Part shown: piece by piece, positions 25,458 to 34,469 of the stretch | Position numbering within the stretch: the first letter of the stretch is position 1 | Layout: each line of letters starts with the position of its first letter | NCBI GenBank assembly: GCA_963717985.1 | Contig: CAVQYC010000002.1 | Coordinates: 372,001 to 436,000, forward strand | Origin: BOG-1155 sp963717985 | Lineage (GTDB): Bacteria > Desulfobacterota > Syntrophorhabdia > Syntrophorhabdales > WCHB1-27 | DNA: 64,000 nt | Direction: 5' to 3' | Translations under genes and position numbers: made by a program | Notes under the pieces: generated by a model | Told to the model about the DNA's origin: nothing | Databases searched by the model: none | What the model saw: the letters and a program-made list of their open reading frames with translations, nothing else

Positions 25458-27155
25458 TTATCGTACCTTCGCAGCGGCCTTCCGGCTAAGCTCCGGCCAT
25501 GCGGCCCGGTATCTCCGGAATGCCTTTATGCCTTCAACCCCGAGAGCAATCGCCGCGACAACCAGAAAGAAACCCACAAGACCCATAAGCGTATTGCCCA
25601 CCAGGGCCTCGCCTTTCGCCATCCCCTTTGCCACGTTCGAAAGCAGCGTGTAGGACGTGTAGGATAGGGCGGCTATCGTCGTCACGAACATGAAGATCAT
25701 GGGGTAGAATGCCCATGCATACGATTTGCCCTCCGACATGAGCCATACCGTGATGAGCATGAGCGCAAGCGAGGCCATGAGCTGGTTGGCCCCTCCGAAA
25801 AGCACCCATAAGTATTGCCACCACCCGGTCATGACGAGGATGATGGTCAGCATACCGGCAACGAAGGCGCCGACATGGGCATTCTTGAAGATGGTGCTCA
25901 CGTCGCCCAAAAGCTCTGCCGTGGCGACGCGCATGAACCGGAGGACGAGCTGCATGATGGTAATGGCAAGGATCACCATCATAACGCTGCCGTACGATTT
26001 ACCGATGGCCGCGGGCAGGCCCAGGACGCCGAGGAACTTGGAGACGCCCGTCGCGAAAATAGCGCCCGGCCCCTGAACCGCCGCCGCTCCGTATTCCGCG
26101 GGCGAGGCATAGATCGTGCCGGCTATCACCAGGGCAAACAAGGCGAGCATCATCTCCACGAACATCACGCCCGCGCCCACCGGCCGCGCATCCAGCTCGT
26201 TCTCAAGCTGGCGGGCCGTCCCCGAGCTGGAGACTAAGCTGTGCCAGCCGGAGACCGCGCCGCAGGCGATGGTGACGAACATAATCGGCCACACAGGACC
26301 GATCTTTATCGAAAAGGTGGTGACGGCCGGGAGCGTAAAACTGGGATGGAGCACAAAGACCCCGATCATTCCGAAAAAGAGTCCGAGGAACACGATATAG
26401 GACGCGACGTAATTGATGGGCAAAGAGAATCTCCAGATCGGCAGCACTGCGGCAAAATAGCAGAAGACCACCGCAGCCAGCGCCCAGAGCAGCCTGCTGT
26501 TCGCGAGGCCGGCCCCTATGATCGAATCGGAAGGGGCTACGGTGCCCAGCCAGACGCCGATGAGGGCGATGATGACGCAGACGGCGGTGGTCAGGAGGAT
26601 ATCCTTTTTCCAGCGGTAGATCATCTGTCCCGCCACGACGCCGCCGATGGTGAGAAAGAGCCATGCCATGGGGGCCGCCTTCAGGGAGACGGCTGTGCTC
26701 ACCACCACATTGCCGAAGGCGCCTGCGATGAGCAGGAGATAGAAGTAGAGGAACGAGAGGAGGATGATTCTCGCCCTGGGGGAGATAAGCTTGTGGCTCA
26801 AGCCCCCGAACGAAGCGCCCTCGTTGCGCATCGCCATCATGGCGCTGGAATAGTCCTGAACCCAGCCTATAAAGAGGGCGCCGCCCAATATCCAGACCAG
26901 CGCGGGCAGCCAGCCCCACTGAATGGCGATGATAGGGCCGATGATCGGCGCCGCCCCGGCGATCGATTTAAACTGATAGCCAAAAAGCACGCTCTTGCTC
27001 GTCGGCATGAACTCGACCCCGTCCATATACATCTTCGCGGGGGTGGCCCTTTTGCGGTCTGCTTTTATGATATGAGTATCGATATAACCCGCATACCAGC
27101 GATAACCGATAAAAAAGACGATGAAACCCAAGACAAGGACAAGTACTGCGTTCAT
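25458..27155 (-). CDS. CstA family carbon-starvation/peptide or pyruvate transporter, copy 1
   Basis: 565 residues, about 16 hydrophobic helices. N-terminal family features are GYRWYAGYIDTHIIKADRKR and VLFGYQFKSIAGAAPIIGPIIA, followed by GWHSLVSSSGTARQLENE in mid-protein. CstA/BtsT proteins are inner-membrane carriers for pyruvate or peptides; the substrate cannot be told by eye. It sits 40 bp after a second, more distant CstA gene. A decayed copy of this gene's 5' end and leader lies beyond that second gene (29036-29200), showing an old duplication here. Confidence 0.92.
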   Translation of the reverse strand: MNAVLVLVLGFIVFFIGYRWYAGYIDTHIIKADRKRATPAKMYMDGVEFMPTSKSVLFGYQFKSIAGAAPIIGPIIAIQWGWLPALVWILGGALFIGWVQDYSSAMMAMRNEGASFGGLSHKLISPRARIILLSFLYFYLLLIAGAFGNVVVSTAVSLKAAPMAWLFLTIGGVVAGQMIYRWKKDILLTTAVCVIIALIGVWLGTVAPSDSIIGAGLANSRLLWALAAVVFCYFAAVLPIWRFSLPINYVASYIVFLGLFFGMIGVFVLHPSFTLPAVTTFSIKIGPVWPIMFVTIACGAVSGWHSLVSSSGTARQLENELDARPVGAGVMFVEMMLALFALVIAGTIYASPAEYGAAAVQGPGAIFATGVSKFLGVLGLPAAIGKSYGSVMMVILAITIMQLVLRFMRVATAELLGDVSTIFKNAHVGAFVAGMLTIILVMTGWWQYLWVLFGGANQLMASLALMLITVWLMSEGKSYAWAFYPMIFMFVTTIAALSYTSYTLLSNVAKGMAKGEALVGNTLMGLVGFFLVVAAIALGVEGIKAFRRYRAAWPELSRKAAAKVR

Positions 27156-27195
27156 ATCTCCTCTCTCCCAGGCGCGTTTCGTCGACTATTGCGTT

Positions 27196-29007
27196 TTATT
27201 CCACTACTTCTTGCATGACAGAATCACCGTACCGGTCAATAACCGGCTGCCGGATCTGCATCAGATCATAGACGCGCGTAACTGCTGTAGCAAACACGAT
27301 ACATACAAGAGCCATAATTATAATCGAGAGCATGACGAGGAGATAGTCTCCCTTGGGCAGATAATTCATCGTGATATTGAGGTACCCCGCATAAAGCGTG
27401 GTAAAGGCCATGACGACGCCCGGGATGGCAGTGATCCATGAATACCTGGATTTCCCCATCCTGAGGAGCATGATCGTGCCGATAATCAAGGCGCTGGCGG
27501 CAAGGAGCTGGTTGCTCATGCCGAAGAGCGGCCAGATTGTCGTGATATCACCCGTGAAAACAAGGTAGCCCCAGGCGCCTGTAAAAAGAAAGCTGGTGAC
27601 GATGATGCCCGGTATCCAGCGTTTTTCAAGAAACTGCGGGATGATCTGACCGATCATTTCCTGCAGCAGAAATCTTCCCACTCTTGTGCCCGTGTCAACG
27701 GCTGTCAGGATAAATACGGCTTCAAACATGATGGCAAAGTGGTACCAGTAGGACATTAACCCCTTCATGAAGGGAACAGCGGAGAAGATGTAGGCCATAC
27801 CCACGGCAAGAGACACGGCGCCGCCCGGACGCCCCTGAACTTTTTCTGCGACTTCTGACGCAAGTTGTGGAAGATGGACCGGAACCATTCCCAGTTTTGC
27901 GTAAACCAGGGGCGCCGCATTGATAGCGAAATAGTCTGCCGGAACAAGAACACACGCTGCGATAAGCGCCATGATAGCCACAAACCCTTCAACGAGCATC
28001 GCACCGTAGCCGATAAACAACACATCCCGTTCGTTGGCGATCATCTTCGGCGTGGTTCCTGTACCAATGATAGCGTGGAATCCCGATAACGCGCCGCAGG
28101 CGATCGTGATCATGATAAACGGATATACAGCGCCGGGGACGATGGGACCACCGCCGTGGATATAGGGCGTCAGAGCGGCCATTTGGAAATCAGGCCGCAT
28201 GATCAATATACCGCCCGCCAACATGCTGATGGTTCCTATTTTCAGAAATGTGGTGAGATAGTCGCGCGGACAGAGCAACATCCAGACCGGAAGAACCGAG
28301 GCAACAAAGCCATAGACCGGTATAATAAGAGATATCTGCTGTTTCGAGAGGCGGAATACCGCAGACCAGGTTGGGCTTGCCGCGACATAAGGGCCGATAA
28401 GGATTGCCACAAAAAGAAGCACAACACCGATGATAGTTGCCCCTTTTACGTCGTCTATGCGTATCACGTGCAGGTAAATTCCCATGATGAAAGCAATCGG
28501 CATGGTGGCGAAGACAGTGAAAGTTGCCCAAGCGCTTTCAAACATGGCGTTGACGACTGCAATGGAAAGGCCGGCCAGAGTGAGAAGGAGAATAAAAAGA
28601 AAGGCGAAGGAAGCGACCAATCCCGCAAATTTGCCTATTTCGCTTTCGGCAATTTTCGAAAGGCTCTGCCCTTTATGTCTCACCGAAGCGAAAAGCACGA
28701 TCATATCGTGGACCCCGCCCGCCATTACCGCCCCGATGATGATCCAAAGCGCCCCCGGCAAATAACCGAACTGCGCGGCCAGCACCGGTCCCAGGAGCGG
28801 ACCCGCCGCGGCAATTGCAGCAAAGTGGTGGCCGAACAGAACATATTTGTTGGTCTTCACATAATCGTGGCCGTCCGCCATCACGACGGCGGGAGTTGCT
28901 CTTTTCGCCTGCAATTTGAGCACCTTGTTGGCGATGAACAATCCGTAGTAACGGTAGGCAAGCGCGAAAACGCATAATGAAACAAACATCAGAGTCAATG
29001 CATTCAT
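27196..29007 (-). CDS. CstA family transporter, copy 2
   Basis: 603 residues, polytopic. It carries YRYYGLFIANKVLKL, the VLFGHHFAAIAAAGPLLGPV motif, GGVHDMIVLFASVRHKGQSL and GFHAIIGTGTTPKMIANERD, all typical of the longer CstA branch. It is clearly diverged from the neighbouring 565-residue copy, so they may carry different substrates. It is the first gene of a minus-strand run (cstA, cstA, 89-aa protein, two ArsA-like ATPases, cobA-hemD). Base use seems slightly more AT-rich than its neighbours, which may hint at separate origin; this is an impression, not a calculation. Confidence 0.92.
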   Translation of the reverse strand: MNALTLMFVSLCVFALAYRYYGLFIANKVLKLQAKRATPAVVMADGHDYVKTNKYVLFGHHFAAIAAAGPLLGPVLAAQFGYLPGALWIIIGAVMAGGVHDMIVLFASVRHKGQSLSKIAESEIGKFAGLVASFAFLFILLLTLAGLSIAVVNAMFESAWATFTVFATMPIAFIMGIYLHVIRIDDVKGATIIGVVLLFVAILIGPYVAASPTWSAVFRLSKQQISLIIPVYGFVASVLPVWMLLCPRDYLTTFLKIGTISMLAGGILIMRPDFQMAALTPYIHGGGPIVPGAVYPFIMITIACGALSGFHAIIGTGTTPKMIANERDVLFIGYGAMLVEGFVAIMALIAACVLVPADYFAINAAPLVYAKLGMVPVHLPQLASEVAEKVQGRPGGAVSLAVGMAYIFSAVPFMKGLMSYWYHFAIMFEAVFILTAVDTGTRVGRFLLQEMIGQIIPQFLEKRWIPGIIVTSFLFTGAWGYLVFTGDITTIWPLFGMSNQLLAASALIIGTIMLLRMGKSRYSWITAIPGVVMAFTTLYAGYLNITMNYLPKGDYLLVMLSIIIMALVCIVFATAVTRVYDLMQIRQPVIDRYGDSVMQEVVE

Positions 29008-29035
29008 GCCCTATTTCTCCTTAAACCTTAGCTAT

Positions 29036-29200
29036 GAAAAGCACGCTCTTGCCGGTGGGCATGAACTCGACCCCGTCCATATACACCTTCGCGGGGTTGG
29101 CCCTTTTGCGGTCGGCTTTTATGATATGCGCATCCATAATAACCGGCATACCAGCGATGAGTACCGCCTTCATATCTCATCTCTCCCAGGTGCGTTTCGG
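29036..29200 (-). pseudogene. Decayed 5' fragment of cstA copy 1 with its leader
   Basis: On the minus strand this repeats the leader and first codons of the gene at 25458-27155: CGAAACGCACCTGGGAGAGA, an initiator region, then codons for HIIKADRKRANPAK, YMDGVEFMPTGKSVLF. Compared with the intact gene it lacks about 40 bp after the start and has small shifts, so the frame is broken. It then ends abruptly beside the start of cstA copy 2. The rest of the gap to 29387 holds nothing recognised. Confidence 0.8.
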
Positions 29201-29387
29201 CGACGCTCGTTGACGGGAAAGCCGCGCTCTTCAGCCAACTCCCCGGCAAATGTGGCCCCTTCGCCACTACTACTTAGTATACAATATCATTATTACGAAC
29301 TCCATGGGACGTCAAGGAAAAAACTTCCTGGAGTTTCCCGAGTCTTTCCAACCATCCGGGAGGAACGTTCGGACGCTATGCGAGCGG

Positions 29388-29894
29388 CTAGCGGGCCAGA
29401 CACCTTGTTATCTCTCCCACATACAATCTGTGGTAATCCTTCTGCGGGTAAAAGGCCTCTATGGCGCGGTCCTTGAAGTTTGCGGGGATGAGGTCCTGAA
29501 AATAGAGCTTCTTGCACTGAAAGACAAGGCGTGCCTCCTCAAAATAGATGGGTTCGTCATCCAGCACCGGGGTAAGCCCCGTCGCGGCGACCTTATCCGT
29601 GTCCCTGCCCGACTTTGTCCCGCACAACGTGAGTGCATCCTTGTACCTGTCCTCGAAGAAACAGAGCGTATACGCGTCCGATCGCTCGATGAAGGTGTAC
29701 GTGTAGCGAACGGGTCGGATCACGCTGAAGCAGACGTTCTTTCCCCAGAGGACGCCGAGGCCTCCCCATGACGCGGTCATGGTATTGAAGGATGCGGGCT
29801 CACCCGCCGTGACCAGCATTCCGTCCTTCCCTATCAGTGTGAAAGGGTTGTCCTTTACCTCCTCCGGATTGATTTCTTTCAGCATCTTTGTCAT
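29388..29894 (-). CDS. Flavin reductase-like FMN-binding split-barrel protein
   Basis: 168 residues. The order of segments fits the flavin reductase-like/split-barrel fold: NPFTLIGKDGMLVTAG, FNTMTASWGGLGVLWGKN (FMN contact region with TASWG), VCFSVIRPVRYTYTFIERS, then CGTKSGRDTDKVAATG. Such proteins bind FMN and act as NAD(P)H:flavin oxidoreductases or as rubredoxin/flavin partners in anaerobes. The ATG follows GGGGGAG-rich sequence. It stands alone between the cstA remnant and a repeat region. The substrate is unassigned. Confidence 0.88.
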   Translation of the reverse strand: MTKMLKEINPEEVKDNPFTLIGKDGMLVTAGEPASFNTMTASWGGLGVLWGKNVCFSVIRPVRYTYTFIERSDAYTLCFFEDRYKDALTLCGTKSGRDTDKVAATGLTPVLDDEPIYFEEARLVFQCKKLYFQDLIPANFKDRAIEAFYPQKDYHRLYVGEITRCLAR

Positions 29895-30040
29895 AGTCTC
29901 CCCCCTTTCTCTTTCTTCATTCGGCCTTTATATTATCCCACAATTGTCATTTCGGCGATACCTTTCCAGCATTTTCGAAGACTACAGCGGGTCGGCAAGG
30001 CTGAAGCGGATACCTGGAGTTCAAAAAGAGAATGTTGAAT

Positions 30041-30175
30041 GGCGGGGTCGTACCCGGCTTTATATTGCCCCGCCTGGGTGGCAAACATGAGGATGCGGGC
30101 CGAGCAGGATGGCAAAGAATCGGCGGGGTACCCGGCTCCATATTGTTTTGCTGGGCCGCCACTTGCTGGGTCGCA
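30041..30175 (+). repeat. Dispersed structured intergenic repeat, copy 4 (two units)
   Basis: Two units in a row. Unit one: GTCGTACCCGGCTTTATATT, GCCTGGGTGGCAAACATGAG, GATGCGGGCCGAGCAG. Unit two: GGGTACCCGGCTCCATATTG followed by TTTTGCTGGGCC and TGCTGGGTCGCACGTG. They match copy 3 read on the opposite strand, and the ACATGAGGATGCGGG block matches the minus strand of copy 2. It lies between convergently oriented ends of neighbouring genes. Confidence 0.65.
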
Positions 30176-30198
30176 CGTGAAAATCGCCCGGCCGCTAC

Positions 30199-31539
30199 CT
30201 ATTTTCCCCTCAATGCTTCCCAACTCTTCAATATCTGGCGGGCCATGACGAGCTGAACATCGTTTTCGTCGTTTTTGCCCGTGGAGTCAGAATTGAGACT
30301 TGGAGCAAGTTCCTCCGATTTTTTTTCATCCGGTTTGCTTTCCTTCTTTTCTTCCGGTTTCTTCGTGCCCTCCAGGTGCTTGTCCAGGTCTTTCTCTTTT
30401 ATGGGCGTATATTTTTCGCCTTTCGTTCTGGTAAAATCGTTTTCAACCACTATGTCGGGGTTGATGCCGTCCGCCTGAATCGAACGGCCGGCGGGCGTGT
30501 AGTATTTTGCGGTAGTGAGCCGTACCGCTGAGCCGTCGGCCAGAGGGATGATGGTTTGCACCGATCCCTTGCCGAACGTCTTCGTTCCGACAATGATGGC
30601 CCTCTTCGAATCTTGCAGAGCCCCCGCCACGATCTCGGAGCCGCTCGCGCTGCCCTCGTTTACCAGGACCACCAGCGGCCCCGTATAATCATTTTTTTTG
30701 TGCGCGGTGAAGCTCACTTTCTCGTCGGGCCTCCTGCCCTCAATATAGGTGATCAGGCCGTCGGAGATGAACTCGTCGGATACCTCGACTGCCTGATCTA
30801 GAAGTCCTCCGGGGTTGTTTCTCAGGTCGAGCAGTATGCCCTTGATGCCTCCTTTGGCCGATTTCTGCAGCTCTTTGATAGCCGCGGCCAGGTCCTTTCC
30901 TGTCTTTTCCTGGAACTGGGTGATGTGGATATAGGCGTACTTATCGTCGAGCATCCTGTACTTCACGCTCTTCACCTGGATGATATCGCGGAGCACCTGA
31001 AAATCTTTGGGAAAAGCGAAACCTTCCCTCATTACGGAGAGTGTGACGGGTTTGCCTTTCTGTCCCCTGATAAGCTTCACCACATCGACGAGGCTCATAT
31101 TCTTTGTGGGCTTGTTGTCGATCTTGACGAGCAGATCGGCAGGTTTCAATCCGGCCTTGAAGGCGGGCGTATCCTCTATCGCCGTGATCACCGTCGGTAT
31201 CCCATCCTTTATGGTCACCTCTATGCCTATGCCCCCAAACTCGCCCTTCGTTTCCGTCTGCATATCCTTATACATGTCGGGAGTCAGAAAGGAGGAGTGA
31301 GGATCGAGAGATTCGACCATTCCTTTGATGCCCGCGTAAATCAGATCACGGTCTTTGACATGGTCGACATAGTTTTTCTTCACTATATCGAGCACATCGG
31401 AAAAGGTCTTCAGGTACTGGTATGCCTCTTCACCTTCAGCGTTCTTGACGATCTTGTTTCCTTGGGCTCCAGCCAAAAAGCCCAGCAGAAAAACGACCGC
31501 CACGAGGATGCCTACGGAGAATTTTATCTTTTTGCCCAT
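30199..31539 (-). CDS. S41 family carboxyl-terminal processing peptidase
   Basis: 446 residues. One N-terminal membrane helix or uncleaved signal (FSVGILVAVVFLLGFLAGA), a PDZ domain (about 95-180, GGIGIEVTIKDGIPTVITA), and the S41 protease core with LLDLRNNPGGLLDQAVEV, catalytic Ser in VNEGSASGSEIVAGALQD and Lys in GTKTFGKGSVQT. The last 60 residues are charged and low-complexity (EEKKESKPDEKKSEE). CtpA-type proteases trim or degrade periplasmic proteins from their C-termini. A TTGAAA-N17-TATTAT promoter and AAGGAGG precede the ATG. Divergent from mnmA. Confidence 0.95.
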   Translation of the reverse strand: MGKKIKFSVGILVAVVFLLGFLAGAQGNKIVKNAEGEEAYQYLKTFSDVLDIVKKNYVDHVKDRDLIYAGIKGMVESLDPHSSFLTPDMYKDMQTETKGEFGGIGIEVTIKDGIPTVITAIEDTPAFKAGLKPADLLVKIDNKPTKNMSLVDVVKLIRGQKGKPVTLSVMREGFAFPKDFQVLRDIIQVKSVKYRMLDDKYAYIHITQFQEKTGKDLAAAIKELQKSAKGGIKGILLDLRNNPGGLLDQAVEVSDEFISDGLITYIEGRRPDEKVSFTAHKKNDYTGPLVVLVNEGSASGSEIVAGALQDSKRAIIVGTKTFGKGSVQTIIPLADGSAVRLTTAKYYTPAGRSIQADGINPDIVVENDFTRTKGEKYTPIKEKDLDKHLEGTKKPEEKKESKPDEKKSEELAPSLNSDSTGKNDENDVQLVMARQILKSWEALRGK

Positions 31540-31568
31540 TGATTGATTCCTCCTTAAAGACTAGCCTC

Positions 31569-31597
31569 ATAATACTATATATTTCGCTCACTTTCAA
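31569..31597 (-). promoter_or_regulatory. Sigma-70-type promoter for the S41 peptidase gene
   Basis: Reading the minus strand: TTGAAA at 31597-31592, a 17-bp spacer, TATTAT at 31574-31569, 30 bp before the start codon. The divergent mnmA start lies just 30 bp away on the other side, so the two regions overlap closely. Confidence 0.7.
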
Positions 31598-31626
31598 TTT
31601 GATTCACTGCGTGCTATATTCATCGC

Positions 31627-32694
31627 GTGGAAACCGTCTTCATCGCGATGAGCGGCGGCATCGACAGTGCATATTCGGCCTATCTGCTGAAAAAGCAAGG
31701 ATACAAAACGGTCGGCTTTACCTTTGACCTGCTGCCCCGCGGCCTTCGCAGCGAATCCAACCCCAAGGTATGCTGCTCTGCGATAAGCATGCACAGGGCG
31801 AGGCGCATAGCAGACCGCCTTTCGATCCCGCATTACGTGATCAACATGCAGGAGGAGTTTGAGCACTACGTGATCCGGAAATTTGTGGACGAGTACGGAA
31901 AGGGACTGACGCCAAACCCTTGTGTGCTCTGCAACAGGCATATAAAATTCGCATTGTTCCTCGAAAAGGCGCTGGCCATGGGCGCCGACAGGGTGGCGAC
32001 GGGCCATTATGCGCGTCTGGAAGATACGCCGTGGGGGCCTAGCCTGAAGAAGGGGAAGGACAGGACAAAGGACCAATCTTACTTCCTCTACCCCGTCCCT
32101 GCCGCCGATCTCCCCCGTCTCACTTTCCCCCTCGGATCATACACGAAGGAGACGGTGCGCCGCGAGTTTGCCGCACACGCCGGCACGCAGGCGGAGATGC
32201 AGGAAAGCCAGGATATCTGTTTCATCCCCGGCAATGATTACCGGCGGTTTATCGGGCAGTTCATCCCTCTCAGGAGAGGGCAGGTTGTCACGGCGGACGG
32301 CGCCCGGGTGGGGTATCACGACGGGGTTCATCTCTACACGATCGGGCAGCGGAGGGGCATCAATATTCCGTACAGGGAAGCCCTTTATGTGATAGAGTTG
32401 AGGGCTGAAGAGAACCTGCTCGTTGTAGGCCCAAAGGACCGGTTGATGAGAGACCGGCTGACCGCGGACGAGGTCAACCTGCTTACTCCCCGCACTCAGG
32501 GTGAGGCACGGGCAAAGGTGCGCTACAGGCAGAAAGAGGAGCCGTGTTCCTATTCGGTACGGGATGGCATGCTGGAGGTACTCTTCCGCCGGCCGATCTC
32601 CGCCATAACCCCCGGCCAATCGGTTGTCCTCTACGACGGGGAGACCGTGCTGGGCGGGGGGACGATAAGCCGTGACGCGACGTTACCGGAATAA
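31627..32694 (+). CDS. mnmA: tRNA-specific 2-thiouridylase MnmA
   Basis: Thiolates U34 of Lys, Glu and Gln tRNAs using a persulfide sulfur and ATP. 355 residues. The PP-loop is AMSGGIDSAYSAYLL. The first catalytic cysteine is in LTPNPCVLCNRHIKF and the second in ESQDICFIPG; GHYAR and IGQRRGINIP complete the pattern. The start is a GTG at 31627 with no clear Shine-Dalgarno, so it may be translated from a very short leader. The family usually has SGGVDSS; Ile and Ala replace Val and the last Ser here. Isolated gene, divergent from the S41 peptidase. Confidence 0.93.
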   Translation: METVFIAMSGGIDSAYSAYLLKKQGYKTVGFTFDLLPRGLRSESNPKVCCSAISMHRARRIADRLSIPHYVINMQEEFEHYVIRKFVDEYGKGLTPNPCVLCNRHIKFALFLEKALAMGADRVATGHYARLEDTPWGPSLKKGKDRTKDQSYFLYPVPAADLPRLTFPLGSYTKETVRREFAAHAGTQAEMQESQDICFIPGNDYRRFIGQFIPLRRGQVVTADGARVGYHDGVHLYTIGQRRGINIPYREALYVIELRAEENLLVVGPKDRLMRDRLTADEVNLLTPRTQGEARAKVRYRQKEEPCSYSVRDGMLEVLFRRPISAITPGQSVVLYDGETVLGGGTISRDATLPE

Positions 32695-32769
32695 CCCCCG
32701 GGTGATCGCCGGGTAACGCGCTTTCATCCGCGCCCTTCGTTATCATGAAGACCGTTTGGAGAGAAATGC

Positions 32770-34449
32770 ATGCGATACGGGAAGTTTCTTAGCAAAGAGA
32801 CGGCCATCTGCGTCCTGGCCGTTCTTGCTGTCTCATACCTCGTTTTTTTCTACAACCTCGGCGCCTATTCACTCAAGGAGCCTGATGAAGGCAGGTATGC
32901 GGAGATCCCCCGCGAGATGATCGAACAGGGCGATTATGTTGTTCCCCATCTCGACTATGTCCGCTATTTCGAAAAGCCGCCTCTCCTCTACTGGGCGTGC
33001 GCTGGTTCGTACAAACTCTTCGGAGTCAATGAGTGGTCTTTCAGGTTCCCCAACGCCTTGGCGGCGCTCGCGTGCGTGCTGGTCACCGGCCTGTTCGCGG
33101 GCCGATGGTTTTCTGCCCGCGCCGGCCTGATATCCGGTCTCATACTCACGACTTCTTTCGGCTTCTTCGCGATGGCCCGCATCGTCACGATCGACATGCT
33201 TTTTTCCTTTCTCCTCTTCGCCTCTCTTTCATGTTTCTATGAATTCTACCGGGAAAGAAGACGTCTTTTTCTCTACCTTTCCTGGGCGGCCCTTGCCCTC
33301 GCGGTGCTGGCGAAAGGCCCCGTTGCGCCCGTCCTTCTGGGAGTTGCGGCCGTGCTTTTCCTATGGTCCGAAAAAAACATGCGCTTTTTGAAAGAAGCGG
33401 CGTCACCAAGGGCGTTTCTGCTCTTCGCGGTAATCGCGTGTCCCTGGTTCGTCCTCATAGCCGTGAAGGAGAAGGAGTTCTACCAGTTTTTTTTCATAGA
33501 CCAGCACGTCCTCAGGTTTCTGACGACAAAGCACAGCAGGTCCGGCCCTCTTTACTATTTCTTCCCTGTCTTGTTCGGAGGCCTCTTTCCCTGGTCGATA
33601 TTTATTCCCAGGGCCGTCATCCTCTTTTGGCAAGAAAGGGAGATGCGGCTGCTCCTTATCTGGTCCCTTGTCGTTTTCACGTTCTTCAGCGTGTCGGGCT
33701 CGAAGCTGCCCCCTTATATCCTCCCCCTTTTCCCCGCTCTCTCGATCGTTCTCGGCTGCCTCTTCGACAGGCAGTGGCTCACCAGGCTGCGCCTGAGGCG
33801 TGAGATCATCGTTTATGCCGTATTCTTCTCGTTGGTTGCAGCGGCGGGCCTTCTCTTTGGAACCGGCCTGCTCGACAGTCGCCTCACCGGCATGGCCGAC
33901 ATCATCTCTTTACGCGAAGACATTCGGGGTCTGTCGTTGGGGGTGTCCGCTTCCTCCTTCATCATGCTTTTTATCCTCGCCCGCAAAAGCATGCGCTCCT
34001 TCAGATCCCTCTTTTTCATGCTCGGCGCTTTCTCCCTTTCCGTTGTTATCGGAATCATGCTCCACAGCCATGTCATCGACCGCTTAAACACCACAAAAGG
34101 ACTGGCGCAGGCCATACACAAGGTGGGCAAAGAGAACGCAATTGTCGTCAATTATGGCTCTTTCGATGAAACCCTCCCGTTTTACCTCGGCAAGAGGACG
34201 TACCTTGCCGAGTTCACCGGCGAGCTGCAGATGGGCTCAGAGTATCCCGACTCGAAAGGGTCCTTCTTGAATCGGGATGAAGTCGTGCGTTTGTTCCACT
34301 CGGACTCACCTGTGCTTGTTGTGGCGAAAGCGAAGCGGCTTGCCGAAATGAAAAAACTGGGCATAGAGGGCTCGCAGACGACCTGCCGGGATGAGAGATG
34401 CCTGATCGTTAACCGGAGTGCGGCCCTGACGCCGCGTCTCACACCATAG
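32770..34449 (+). CDS. ArnT-like/PMT-family membrane glycosyltransferase
   Basis: 559 residues with 11-13 hydrophobic helices. The N-terminal signature LKEPDEGRYAEIPREMIEQG and the YFEKPPLLYW loop are those of ArnT and related GT83 lipid-linked-sugar transferases, in which the DE acidic pair is catalytic. These enzymes transfer sugars such as aminoarabinose from undecaprenyl phosphate to lipid A or other envelope acceptors on the periplasmic side. The C-terminal 100 residues form a soluble domain. The MATE gene follows 20 bp downstream, so the two are probably co-expressed. The actual sugar and acceptor are unknown. Confidence 0.88.
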   Translation: MRYGKFLSKETAICVLAVLAVSYLVFFYNLGAYSLKEPDEGRYAEIPREMIEQGDYVVPHLDYVRYFEKPPLLYWACAGSYKLFGVNEWSFRFPNALAALACVLVTGLFAGRWFSARAGLISGLILTTSFGFFAMARIVTIDMLFSFLLFASLSCFYEFYRERRRLFLYLSWAALALAVLAKGPVAPVLLGVAAVLFLWSEKNMRFLKEAASPRAFLLFAVIACPWFVLIAVKEKEFYQFFFIDQHVLRFLTTKHSRSGPLYYFFPVLFGGLFPWSIFIPRAVILFWQEREMRLLLIWSLVVFTFFSVSGSKLPPYILPLFPALSIVLGCLFDRQWLTRLRLRREIIVYAVFFSLVAAAGLLFGTGLLDSRLTGMADIISLREDIRGLSLGVSASSFIMLFILARKSMRSFRSLFFMLGAFSLSVVIGIMLHSHVIDRLNTTKGLAQAIHKVGKENAIVVNYGSFDETLPFYLGKRTYLAEFTGELQMGSEYPDSKGSFLNRDEVVRLFHSDSPVLVVAKAKRLAEMKKLGIEGSQTTCRDERCLIVNRSAALTPRLTP

Positions 34450-34469
34450 GCGCGAAAGAAAGACGGATA

